NCBI GenBank assembly: GCA_023230985.1 | Contig: JALNWH010000100.1 | Span: 1-6,917, forward strand | DNA length: 6,917 nt | Direction: 5' to 3' | From: Bacillota bacterium | GTDB lineage: Bacteria > Bacillota > Clostridia > Lutisporales > Lutisporaceae | Shown here: piece after piece, positions 1 through 6,449 of the stretch | Layout: every line of letters starts with the position of its first letter | How positions within the stretch are numbered: position 1 is the first letter of the stretch | Program-made: the position numbers and the translations under genes | The notes under the pieces: generated by a model | Databases searched by the model: none | The model's input: only the letters and a program-made list of their open reading frames with translations | What the model was told of the DNA's origin: nothing

Positions 1-1653
1 ATAAAGCTCCGGATTTGGCTCCACATAACCTCTGTCATCAACATCTATATTGCCCCCGCCGCATTCCGCATATACTTGTTTAGCATATAGAATGGTATCA
101 TGTTTCAATTCCGTCCAACTTGAAAGATAAGTTGTCAAATCCTTCCTCCACCACGCTTGGTTTTGCATAAAGGAAGGATAACCCTCTTTTCTTTCCGGGA
201 GTAATGCGTTTAAGGTGTGCAACCAGCCCCAATAAAGGTTTTGAGTCCATGTTTTTTCATCAAGATCCCCTATATATTTCTGTAGCTTATTTATATTTTC
301 TTTATAATTTGCAAAGTTTGTATCCCCTTGTGTTTCTAAGATTGAATAGGCTTCCTCCGAGCCTATAGCTGCGGGAATATCCAATGCCTTTGGCAGCATT
401 CTTCTATTACCTTTACTGTCTTCCTTGACTTCCCTATAAATAAGTCTTTGAAAAATATCTGCATCTAAAGTATAGCGTTGACCCATAAATCGAAATCCCT
501 TTATCTCATTCTCTCTATCCGGTTGTATATCTTCATCAAAAATTGGAATGGAATTAATATCAGGACCTTTCAATTCTTTAATTTCTTTTAAGCAGGCTTC
601 CCATTTATCAGAATCCGATACCAGTATTCCTAGCTCAATATCTTCTCCATAGATATCTACCAATGGCTCATAATATTCAAAATAAGACAGGTCATCGGCT
701 TTACCTACAAAAAAATTAGTGGGCTGATATATTTTATCCCAGCTTTCTCCGTTTTCCTTTTTAGTCAAAGCTAAGGTCATAAGGAGAGCCGATTTGGTCT
801 CATCTTCGTTTTTGGTCCTGAAGGTCATTCGCCCACACCACATCATTGCTTTGAAATATGCTTCCAAGCTTTTATCGGTAGTGTAATGTCCTCTAGGGAT
901 ATATTGTGAATAATCTTCGCTAAAGGCTTCGGGGGACATTAGGTTTTGACCTATATTCATTAATGGAGAAACTTCTATCCCTTCTTTTTTATTAATAAGA
1001 GATAGTTCGGCTTCTACTTCCGGCTTTACTTCTTCCGGGATTGTCATTGTTGGATCTAACAGCTTTCCGGCGACTGCGAAAAAGCCCATATTCCTTTTCG
1101 CTGCATTTTCCCAAGAGGTTCCCTTTAGCACGTTATATTGTTCCTTTGATTCTAAGAACATGAACTCACTTAATTTTTCCAACTCCACTGAAAGCTTTTC
1201 TTTTTCTATGACTCTTAGCAAATGGCTAAAAAACAAATGATAATTATGTAACATTGAATCGGTAGTAATGAAACTAGGCACAGGGATATATCTATATGTA
1301 TTCATTTCATAAGTTATAAAGAATTCCCTGGTTTCGCTAGGTATTACAACGAAACCGTTTCTTATCAATAGTTCTTCCGCTTCCGGAGAAAATTCAAAAA
1401 ATCTCTTATTAATCACATTATCCAGTCCCGGTTCTACGGTATAGGGTTCAACCATAGGTGTTACATCCACCGGTATACCTTTATAATCAGCAAAGTTTGA
1501 AACCAAAGATGCCAATTGAATCACGGGTTCTTCATTATCTTTTTCTATTATATCTACATCCGGAATATCAATATGTTTGTCGCACCCCATTATAGTGCTG
1601 ATGAGTAAAAGTAAAACAAGCATGATTATAATAGACCGCTGTTTTCTATTCAT
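1..1653 (-). CDS. DUF3160-family lipoprotein, C-terminus beyond window edge
   Basis: An uninterrupted frame of 551 codons runs from an ATG at 1653 to base 1 without a stop, so the 3' end is missing. The start follows an AAGGAG ribosome binding site at 1662-1667. Residues 1-24 form a lipoprotein signal peptide: basic MNRKQR, a hydrophobic stretch of I/L/V/M, then a lipobox ending I-M-G-C with the lipidated Cys at 24, so the mature protein should be anchored outside the membrane. The rest resembles the DUF3160 family: an early block NGFVVIPS followed by ITTDSMLHNYH, a middle block RYTLDADIFQRLIYREV with LPKALDIPAAIGSEEA after it, and a late block SSWTELKHDTILYAKQ next to an AECGGG motif. The family is, as far as I know, functionally uncharacterised, so no reaction is assigned. 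The gene has its own upstream region and does not look co-transcribed with its neighbours. Family assignment is from remembered motifs, not a search. Confidence 0.85.
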   Translation of the reverse strand, partial: MNRKQRSIIIMLVLLLLISTIMGCDKHIDIPDVDIIEKDNEEPVIQLASLVSNFADYKGIPVDVTPMVEPYTVEPGLDNVINKRFFEFSPEAEELLIRNGFVVIPSETREFFITYEMNTYRYIPVPSFITTDSMLHNYHLFFSHLLRVIEKEKLSVELEKLSEFMFLESKEQYNVLKGTSWENAAKRNMGFFAVAGKLLDPTMTIPEEVKPEVEAELSLINKKEGIEVSPLMNIGQNLMSPEAFSEDYSQYIPRGHYTTDKSLEAYFKAMMWCGRMTFRTKNEDETKSALLMTLALTKKENGESWDKIYQPTNFFVGKADDLSYFEYYEPLVDIYGEDIELGILVSDSDKWEACLKEIKELKGPDINSIPIFDEDIQPDRENEIKGFRFMGQRYTLDADIFQRLIYREVKEDSKGNRRMLPKALDIPAAIGSEEAYSILETQGDTNFANYKENINKLQKYIGDLDEKTWTQNLYWGWLHTLNALLPERKEGYPSFMQNQAWWRKDLTTYLSSWTELKHDTILYAKQVYAECGGGNIDVDDRGYVEPNPELY

Positions 1654-1661
1654 TACCACCA

Positions 1662-1667
1662 CTCCTT
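1662..1667 (-). promoter_or_regulatory. Ribosome binding site of the DUF3160 lipoprotein gene
   Basis: AAGGAG on the minus strand lies 8 nt before the ATG at 1653. It supports this start over the internal ATG at codon 11, which would remove the basic N-terminus of the signal peptide. Confidence 0.75.
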
Positions 1668-1688
1668 CATAATATTAGTATCCCATTA

Positions 1689-1717
1689 TATATATTCTTC
1701 CGTAATAAAAAATACAA
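1689..1717 (-). promoter_or_regulatory. Candidate sigma-A-type promoter for the DUF3160 lipoprotein gene
   Basis: Read on the minus strand, TTGTAT (1717-1712) and TATATA (1694-1689) are 17 nt apart. A better -10 match, TATAAT, overlaps at 1690-1685 but would leave a 21-nt spacer. The site lies between the terminator of the upstream gene and the start codon. The surroundings are so A+T-rich that chance matches are easy, so this remains tentative. Confidence 0.35.
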
Positions 1718-1745
1718 ATACGAAATATTAGTGCGTAAAATCATT

Positions 1746-1777
1746 AACCACCCTGCAAATTGGGTTGCAGAGTGGTT
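1746..1777 (-). terminator. Intrinsic terminator of the 289-aa protein gene
   Basis: Arms 1746-1758 and 1765-1777 are complementary over 12 of 13 positions (AACCAC-CTGCAA type arms with one C/A mismatch), with a 6-nt loop. The hairpin overlaps the last base of the upstream stop codon. The T-rich stretch after it on the minus strand is short and broken (AATGATTTTA), so termination may be incomplete. The position between two independent genes fits a terminator. Confidence 0.65.
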
Positions 1778-2646
1778 TAAAAGGCCATCTCCAGTAGACT
1801 TGAAAATTTACTGCGATCAATTAAATTTTCTTCCATTAATTCTTGTAGTATATTTAAAATGCTTTCCCATGTAAGTTGTTTCCCTTTTAGTTCTGTAATT
1901 GTATTTATTGCTTCATATAGCTTATATTTTTCAATAGCAATGATAAACAGCAAAGCATACTTTTCATCTATGCCAAATTCATATTCAATTGCATTAACAT
2001 TGTTTATTATTTCTGATGCTTTTTTGATTGTTATAGAACCTTTAATGGCATCTATCAACCTTTTTCTTATAGAATGCTCGGAACTTTTAAAAAGCTCCGC
2101 TGTCTTGTATATATCTACTATCTTTAGTATTTCCATCATCCTGATTAATGTTTCCTGAAGTTCTGTCTCTACTTGAGGGAAATACCTGTAAATAACATCC
2201 ATAAGCTTTTTCTTTTGTTTGTTATCAAGTTTAGAAGATTTAAATTCAATTGATAATGTGGAAACAAAAACTTGCAGGTTCTTTATGGTAAAGTATTTTC
2301 TCTTATTTAGCAGATTGTCCAAAACATAGATTAAAAAATCCTTATCTTTAACTTGCATAAGGTAATTTATGATGATGTTTTGAAATCCCGTGTCACCATC
2401 ACCGCTGCTCATAATATTTATAATCTCGCCTACCGCATTTAATTTAAAATCATTGGCAGAAACCATGCTTTCGTCAAAAACATTTCTATTAAGTGAAATG
2501 ATATATAAAGCGATAAAGTTATTATTTACTGCTCTTTCTGAAATCTTTGTTACTATACGTTCTTTTTGCTTGCTCTTTTCTAAAATTTTGTGCAATATTC
2601 CTTTATTGTATTTCTGTTGTATTGAAAATATAGGTTCTAAAAACAA
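1777..2646 (-). CDS. Hypothetical all-helical protein, TTG start
   Basis: A 289-aa protein that I do not recognise. The chosen start is TTG at 2646, because a perfect AGGAGG lies 7 nt upstream and no competing ATG is near. There is no signal peptide or clear membrane span, so it is probably cytoplasmic. The sequence is rich in Leu, Ile, Lys and Glu, poor in Gly and Pro, and reads as successive amphipathic helices, for example around residues 94-115, 145-180 and 225-250. This pattern would fit a HEAT/ARM-like alpha solenoid, but I cannot point to a diagnostic repeat. A small Ser-Gly-Asp loop (SSGDGDTG, about residues 80-87) interrupts the helices. It has its own candidate promoter and terminator and is separated from the thiamine operon by about 300 bp, so it appears to be a single-gene unit. 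The function is unknown; a scaffold or protein-binding role is only a guess from the predicted fold. Confidence 0.75.
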   Translation of the reverse strand: MFLEPIFSIQQKYNKGILHKILEKSKQKERIVTKISERAVNNNFIALYIISLNRNVFDESMVSANDFKLNAVGEIINIMSSGDGDTGFQNIIINYLMQVKDKDFLIYVLDNLLNKRKYFTIKNLQVFVSTLSIEFKSSKLDNKQKKKLMDVIYRYFPQVETELQETLIRMMEILKIVDIYKTAELFKSSEHSIRKRLIDAIKGSITIKKASEIINNVNAIEYEFGIDEKYALLFIIAIEKYKLYEAINTITELKGKQLTWESILNILQELMEENLIDRSKFSSLLEMAF

Positions 2647-2653
2647 TTCTATG

Positions 2654-2659
2654 CCTCCT
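2654..2659 (-). promoter_or_regulatory. Consensus Shine-Dalgarno that fixes a TTG start
   Basis: AGGAGG on the minus strand with 7 nt to the TTG at 2646. This is the main reason for accepting a non-ATG start: the next in-frame ATG is far downstream and has no comparable site. Confidence 0.8.
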
Positions 2660-2962
2660 GATTTTTTTATTACTATTTTAAATTATCCACCGTGTATAAT
2701 ATAATTAACCCCAGTTATTAAGCAATTTGTAATAAACAAAAAAATAAATACTTTTTTAAAAATTGTCCTTTACTCAAGTATATATTTATATTATACTATA
2801 GTTTTATGCTAATTCCAAGTCCTCTGTAAAATAGTTCTAATTCAATATTTATAGTGATTATAGTTTAGATATTATATATATGTTTTTTGAGATTATTAAT
2901 ATTTGATTAAGATTGCGTTGTGGGTGAAAGGGGGAACTTGGCAATCGTAGCAAATATAATAA
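2660..2962. other. A+T-rich intergenic region with one G/C-rich island
   Basis: About 300 bp with no open frame that has both a ribosome binding site and useful length on either strand. Most of it is nearly pure A/T. The exception is about 2911-2950, which carries GGGTGAAAGGGGGAAC on the plus strand and is bounded by the 6-bp inverted repeat GATTGC (2911-2916) / GCAATC (2941-2946). I see no tRNA, riboswitch or insertion-sequence ends. It separates the terminator of the thiamine operon from the promoter of the next gene. Confidence 0.7.
2698..2725 (-). promoter_or_regulatory. Candidate promoter for the 289-aa protein gene
   Basis: On the minus strand, TTGCTT (2725-2720) and TATATT (2703-2698) are separated by 16 nt, about 50 nt upstream of the TTG start. 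The match is moderate and lies in very A+T-rich DNA, so it is suggestive only. Confidence 0.3.
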
Positions 2963-2996
2963 AATAGAGTAAAAGCTTTAAAGCTTTTACTCTATT
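2963..2996 (-). terminator. Terminator of the thiamine uptake operon (perfect palindrome)
   Basis: A perfect 34-bp palindrome with 17-nt arms centred between 2979 and 2980 (half-site AATAGAGTAAAAGCTTT). On the minus strand it is followed directly by TTTATTATATTT, giving an interrupted U-tract. The stop codon of the last operon gene (2994-2992) lies inside the 5' arm. On the plus strand no T-run follows, so it should act only for the leftward operon. The stem is A+T-rich but long. Confidence 0.8.
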
Positions 2997-3264
2997 CTCC
3001 GCATCCGCATATATTTGAAAGCAATATGTTCATGGTGAAGTTATAATTCTTACCTGACATCTCACTATGAATTTTCTTGATTAGATTAAAAACAATATCC
3101 GATTCCCCTCTTATAGTTGTAGACATTATATCCACATTATATTCCAGTCCGGATTCCTTTATTATTTCCAAAACATCATTAACCTCATCAGGATAATCAA
3201 CCGTCCCTATAGGCAGATAAGTAATCTGACAAGATACTATCCCTCTTTTTGCCATAGGACACAT
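2992..3264 (-). CDS. YkoF-type thiamine/hydroxymethylpyrimidine-binding protein, single domain
   Basis: A 90-aa protein starting at ATG 3264, with GAGGTGG 6 nt upstream; an ATG at 3294 lacks such a site, and MAKRG at 3255 is a possible later start. Residues 9-20 (IVSCQITYLPIG) followed by a helix (DEVNDVLEIIKESGLEYNVD), then IMSTTIRGESDIVFNLIKKIH and a final strand FTMNILLSN give a beta-alpha-beta-beta-alpha-beta order typical of the YkoF and MTH1187 ligand-binding folds. The opening SCQ..YLPIG and the ending CGCGE look more like YkoF-type proteins than DUF77. B. subtilis YkoF has two such domains and binds thiamine; this one has a single domain and would need to form an oligomer. It is the last gene of a TPP-riboswitch operon and overlaps the methyltransferase gene by 28 nt, which suggests coupled translation. 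Four cysteines (2, 12, 86, 88) are notable for a protein this short. Confidence 0.75.
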   Translation of the reverse strand: MCPMAKRGIVSCQITYLPIGTVDYPDEVNDVLEIIKESGLEYNVDIMSTTIRGESDIVFNLIKKIHSEMSGKNYNFTMNILLSNICGCGE

Positions 3265-3914
3265 ATGAAACCACCTCTTTCTTTTAGCCTGCATTTGTTT
3301 TCATACATAATATTTATATCCTTCTCTGTCGTATCCGGAGGTATAAACAAGCATTCGCCATAATCTATAATCTCCCGCGGGTTTATGGCTCTCAAATCAT
3401 CCATAGATTTAAAGTCCGCATGTTTAAAAACACTGTTATCCCGCACTGATTTTGATAGGTATAGTTCTCCCCATCTGCTTTCTCTATTAATTGTGCCGAT
3501 TAGCAAATGGCCGCCCTTCCTCAATACCCTATACATTTCATTATAGGCTTTTTTCGCTTCCTTAATGAATTCAAAAGCCGCCATAGAAAAAACAATATCA
3601 AACTCTTCATCTTCAAAGTCCAAACCATAGACATCCATCTTATGAAATTCAATGTCCATATTATTGTCTTTCGATTTTTCCTCAGCCAGTTTAAGCATTT
3701 CCTCAGAAACGTCCACACCCACAACTTTACAGCCCATTTCAGCAAGCTTCATGCTAAAATTACCCGTGCCGCACCCCACATCCAATATCTTAGTGCCTCT
3801 CTTAGGTTGGAACAGGGAAAAAGCAAGATAGGTCTCCACTTCATCTACAAAATTTCCCATCTTTGATTTATACCAATCGTCGTAGTCGCTCGCTTCTTTG
3901 TCAAATATAGCCAT
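3237..3914 (-). CDS. Class I SAM-dependent methyltransferase
   Basis: A 225-aa cytoplasmic enzyme expected to transfer a methyl group from S-adenosylmethionine to an unknown acceptor. The SAM-binding motif I is clear: ILDVGCGTG at residues 43-51, followed by GVDVS at 66-70 with the ribose-binding acidic residue D68. D94 (KMDVYGLDF) fits the adenine-contacting position, FDIVFSM (105-111) the motif IV strand, and YRVLRKGGHLLIG (128-140) the post-motif turn and strand. This is the UbiE/Methyltransf_11 layout. The C-terminal third (about 145-225) is substrate-specific and I cannot match it to a known acceptor. The start has AGGAGG 7 nt upstream, overlapping the thiZ stop codon; the gap to thiZ is 11 nt. 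Its 3' end overlaps the YkoF-type gene. Placement inside a TPP-controlled uptake operon suggests a link with thiamine or pyrimidine salvage, but no such reaction is established for it. Confidence 0.85.
   Translation of the reverse strand: MAIFDKEASDYDDWYKSKMGNFVDEVETYLAFSLFQPKRGTKILDVGCGTGNFSMKLAEMGCKVVGVDVSEEMLKLAEEKSKDNNMDIEFHKMDVYGLDFEDEEFDIVFSMAAFEFIKEAKKAYNEMYRVLRKGGHLLIGTINRESRWGELYLSKSVRDNSVFKHADFKSMDDLRAINPREIIDYGECLFIPPDTTEKDINIMYENKCRLKERGGFICVLWQKEG
3271..3277 (-). promoter_or_regulatory. Ribosome binding site deciding the start of the YkoF-type gene
   Basis: GAGGTGG on the minus strand lies 6 nt before the ATG at 3264 and inside the end of the methyltransferase coding sequence. 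It rules against the longer start at 3294, which would place this site within the gene and add ten residues (MQAKRKRWFH) that do not fit the fold. Confidence 0.65.
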
Positions 3915-3925
3915 TTCAAGACCTC

Positions 3926-4660
3926 CTATAATAAATTAAGAATTTCTTTTTTTATCCTGATGAATTCAACATTGGTAAATGTATTATCATCACGGGGTCT
4001 GCCTATATTTACTTGAAAAACCTTCTTTACTACTGCAGGCCTTTTTGAAAGTATATAAATTTCATCGGATAAAAAAATCGCTTCATCAATATCATGAGTT
4101 ATAAATAATATTGATGAATTTAAATTATTAAAAACCTCCAAAAGCCAATGCTGCATCTTCCGCTTTGTTATAGCATCCAGGCCTCCGAAAGGTTCGTCTA
4201 AAAGCATAATATCCTTGGAAAAAAGATAAGCCCGCAAAAGAGACGCCCTTTGCCTCATACCCCCGGAAAGTTGATTGGGATAGTTTTTTTCAAATCCATC
4301 CAGACCGAAAAGATGAAAATACTCCAATGCTTTCTTTTCCGCTTGGTTTTTAGACTCGCCTTTTAAAATTAAAGGTATCATCACGTTGGATAATATGTTT
4401 TTCCAAGGCAAAAGCAAATCCTTTTGATGCATATAGCTTACCCTGCCTGTTTTGCCATTATAGACTTCTCCATCAATTAGTATTTCTCCTCTATCCGGTA
4501 AGGTAAGACCTGAAATGATATTAAATAAAGTGCTTTTGCCGCAACCACTGGGCCCCAATAACGATACAAATCGGTTTTCTTCAAGGCTTAGAGATATATC
4601 CTCCAAAGTATGTAATTGTCCAAAACTTTTTTTAATATTTATAGCCTCAACTTTTTTCAT
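3926..4660 (-). CDS. thiZ: ABC transporter ATP-binding protein ThiZ (thiamine precursor uptake)
   Basis: A 244-aa nucleotide-binding subunit that should drive import by hydrolysing ATP on the cytoplasmic face of the ThiX permease. All motifs are intact: Walker A GPSGCGKST at 36-44, Q-loop glutamine 79 (YMHQKDLLLPW), signature LSGGMRQR at 131-138, Walker B IMLLDEP with D155 and E156, D-loop GGLD at 159-162, and switch histidine 189 (ITHDIDEA). The sequence belongs to the nitrate/sulfonate/taurine (SsuB/TauB) type; its position next to an NMT1/THI5-like binding protein and behind a TPP riboswitch is what points to thiamine-pyrimidine uptake. The start at 4660 has AAAGGAG 5 nt upstream and lies 2 nt after the thiY stop, so translation is probably coupled. 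Confidence 0.87.
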   Translation of the reverse strand: MKKVEAINIKKSFGQLHTLEDISLSLEENRFVSLLGPSGCGKSTLFNIISGLTLPDRGEILIDGEVYNGKTGRVSYMHQKDLLLPWKNILSNVMIPLILKGESKNQAEKKALEYFHLFGLDGFEKNYPNQLSGGMRQRASLLRAYLFSKDIMLLDEPFGGLDAITKRKMQHWLLEVFNNLNSSILFITHDIDEAIFLSDEIYILSKRPAVVKKVFQVNIGRPRDDNTFTNVEFIRIKKEILNLL

Positions 4661-4662
4661 CT

Positions 4663-5664
4663 TTACTCCTTTGGCAAATATTCATTTGTAAAAGTATTGT
4701 TTGAATCAAGTCTGTTTTCTATAAGGCCCTTTTCATACATCCAATCGCCGTATGTTTCCCAAACTTCTTTTTTCATTTCTCCCCAACGAGGAGCATCTGC
4801 TTTATATTCTTTCGCTAAATATTTCTGACTGGCTATTACCATTTCTTCATCCAGTTCCGGCACATGTTTTAAAAATATTTTTCCTGCCTCTTCCGGATTT
4901 TCTATTGCAAAATCATAGCCCTCGGCAGTGGCTTTTAGAAATTTCTTTGCCAACTTTGGATTTTCATTTAATAGCTTTTCATGAACAATAATTGCCGGAG
5001 TATAGAACTCAAGTGCAGGTACGATGTCCTGTAATTTTATAAAGTTTAAGTCAAATTTTTTAAGTTCTGCGGCAATTCCATCCCAGCCATAGTAAATCCA
5101 AGTAAAATCAACGTAATTTTCCACAGCGGTAAAGTAATCGGCAGTACCTATATCCACAATTTCCAATTTACTGTAATCACCGCCATCTTTCTCCATTAGG
5201 CCTTTTAAAATAGCCTCTTCTATAGGCGAACCCCAACCGCCATAACTTTTGCCCTCAAAATCTTTTGGGCTCTTTATTCCCTTTGTTACAGGAGATGCCA
5301 TGCCGGATGTATTATGTTGTATTATCGCCGCTATCGTCATTATAGGCTGCGGATTGGAGGCAGTCTTGGCATATAGTATTTGTTCTTGATGACTTATGCC
5401 AAAATCCCCCTGCCCTGCAGCTATAAGATCTGCACTGCCTCCTGCTGAAGGCTGGATAATTTCTACTTCCAATCCTTCTTCTGCATAATAACCGTTTTCG
5501 ATAGCAACATACATGCCTGTATGATTAGTATTGGGCACCCAGTCCAACACTACCGTTACTTTTTCCGGCTTTTCTGCTCGTGCCTGCCCATTGTTTCCGC
5601 AGCCTGTAAAAGCACCTATTATAAATGCGGTGATTATAAATAAGCTTAAAATTTTTTTGACCAT
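4663..5664 (-). CDS. thiY: NMT1/THI5-like substrate-binding lipoprotein ThiY
   Basis: A 333-aa extracytoplasmic binding protein. Residues 1-22 form a lipoprotein signal (MVKK, hydrophobic core, lipobox F-T-G-C with Cys22), so it should be tethered to the outer face of the membrane. The mature part carries NMT1/THI5 family marks: VVLDWVPNTNHTG (38-50), GYYAEEGLEVEI (58-69), GGSADLIAAGQGDFGIS (75-91) and AAIIQHNTSG (112-121). In Bacillus halodurans the ThiY relative binds N-formyl-4-amino-5-aminomethyl-2-methylpyrimidine, a thiamine breakdown product; the same type of ligand is likely here but not shown. I see no CCCFC motif, which the yeast Thi5 pyrimidine synthase has, so a biosynthetic role is unlikely. 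The start has GGGAGG 7 nt upstream and shares one base with the thiX stop (TAATG). Confidence 0.88.
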   Translation of the reverse strand: MVKKILSLFIITAFIIGAFTGCGNNGQARAEKPEKVTVVLDWVPNTNHTGMYVAIENGYYAEEGLEVEIIQPSAGGSADLIAAGQGDFGISHQEQILYAKTASNPQPIMTIAAIIQHNTSGMASPVTKGIKSPKDFEGKSYGGWGSPIEEAILKGLMEKDGGDYSKLEIVDIGTADYFTAVENYVDFTWIYYGWDGIAAELKKFDLNFIKLQDIVPALEFYTPAIIVHEKLLNENPKLAKKFLKATAEGYDFAIENPEEAGKIFLKHVPELDEEMVIASQKYLAKEYKADAPRWGEMKKEVWETYGDWMYEKGLIENRLDSNNTFTNEYLPKE

Positions 5665-6449
5665 TATTCATCCTCCCAAACCATATTATTTTTATCATGT
5701 ACCCAAGGCATTGCTTTCCTTTCTATATAGCTGATTATTTTTAACATTCCTAGACTGAGTAAAGTGATAATGATTATGGTCGCAAAGACCTTATCCGTTG
5801 CGAAGGAGCTTTTAACCCTAAGCATATAAACACCCAGCCCTTTTTTACCGCCAACCCATTCTCCTATTGTAGCCCCCGTTATACTATAGGTGCCGGAAAT
5901 TTTTAGTCCGGAAAAAAAGCCGGGCATGGCGGAGGGCAGCTTTATTATTTTATAAAGCTGTACCTTGCTAGCTCCCATAGATTTGATAAGGTTCAATAAA
6001 TCTTCTTCCACGGAAGCTAACCCTTCCAAAAGGCTTATAGTTATAGGAAAGAAGCAGACTAAAGCCACTATTATTATTTTTGGCAGATATCCGAAACCAA
6101 ACCATATGGCGAAAAGGGGCGCAATAGTAATCATAGGCACAGTCTGCGAGGTAATAATCAAAGGGTATATAGCCCTTCTGACTACCGGAATGCTATCCAT
6201 AATAATAGATATAAAAAGAGCAAAAACAATTGATATCACAAATCCTACTAAAGCCTCCATAAGGGTAACCAGTATATGTTCCTTGAGTACCGGTAAATTT
6301 GTAAACAGGCTTATAATAATTTTTGTGGGTGCCGGCAGGATATATGTAGGCACAATTTGCAATGCGGCTACCGACTCCCATATTATTAATATTGCGGCTA
6401 TAAAACTAATTGGAACTACTTGTTCCCTTATATTTACCAATCTTTTCAT
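5664..6449 (-). CDS. thiX: ABC transporter permease ThiX (thiamine precursor uptake)
   Basis: A 261-aa integral membrane protein of the SsuC/TauC/BPD permease type, expected to form the channel as a dimer. Hydrophobic segments lie at about residues 12-30, 65-84, 95-117, 124-142, 184-197 and 222-240. The EAA-type coupling loop that docks on the ATPase is at about 158-182 (MGASKVQLYKIIKLPSAMPG followed by FFSGLK). The pair of segments before it, with ITSQTVPMITIAPLF, is typical of the family. The ATG at 6449 is the first possible start, because an in-frame TGA lies just upstream; it sits inside the preceding gene and overlaps it by 44 nt. A GGAGGG motif is 11-12 nt upstream, a little far, so coupling to translation of the preceding gene is likely. 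The stop overlaps the thiY start by one base. Confidence 0.86.
   Translation of the reverse strand: MKRLVNIREQVVPISFIAAILIIWESVAALQIVPTYILPAPTKIIISLFTNLPVLKEHILVTLMEALVGFVISIVFALFISIIMDSIPVVRRAIYPLIITSQTVPMITIAPLFAIWFGFGYLPKIIIVALVCFFPITISLLEGLASVEEDLLNLIKSMGASKVQLYKIIKLPSAMPGFFSGLKISGTYSITGATIGEWVGGKKGLGVYMLRVKSSFATDKVFATIIIITLLSLGMLKIISYIERKAMPWVHDKNNMVWEDE

Noticed and set aside
2390..2704. Plus-strand open frame with hydrophobic stretches
   Set aside because: It is the complement of the Lys/Glu/Ile-rich 289-aa gene, which has a much better start signal; apparent hydrophobicity comes from the reversed A/T-rich codons.
2931..2962. Possible leaderless or short peptide starting TTG after AGGGGG on the plus strand
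   Set aside because: The frame closes after nine codons and nothing indicates that it is translated.
3265..3294. 10-codon upstream extension (MQAKRKRWFH) of the YkoF-type gene
   Set aside because: The good ribosome binding site at 3271-3277 lies inside it, and the added residues are simply the other frame of the methyltransferase.
3507..3866. 119-codon plus-strand open frame
   Set aside because: It is antisense to the motif-bearing methyltransferase and shows no domain features of its own.
3926..4720. Shared NTFTN pentapeptide near the C-termini of ThiY and ThiZ
   Set aside because: The underlying DNA differs at several positions and the surrounding residues do not align, so duplication or recombination is not supported.
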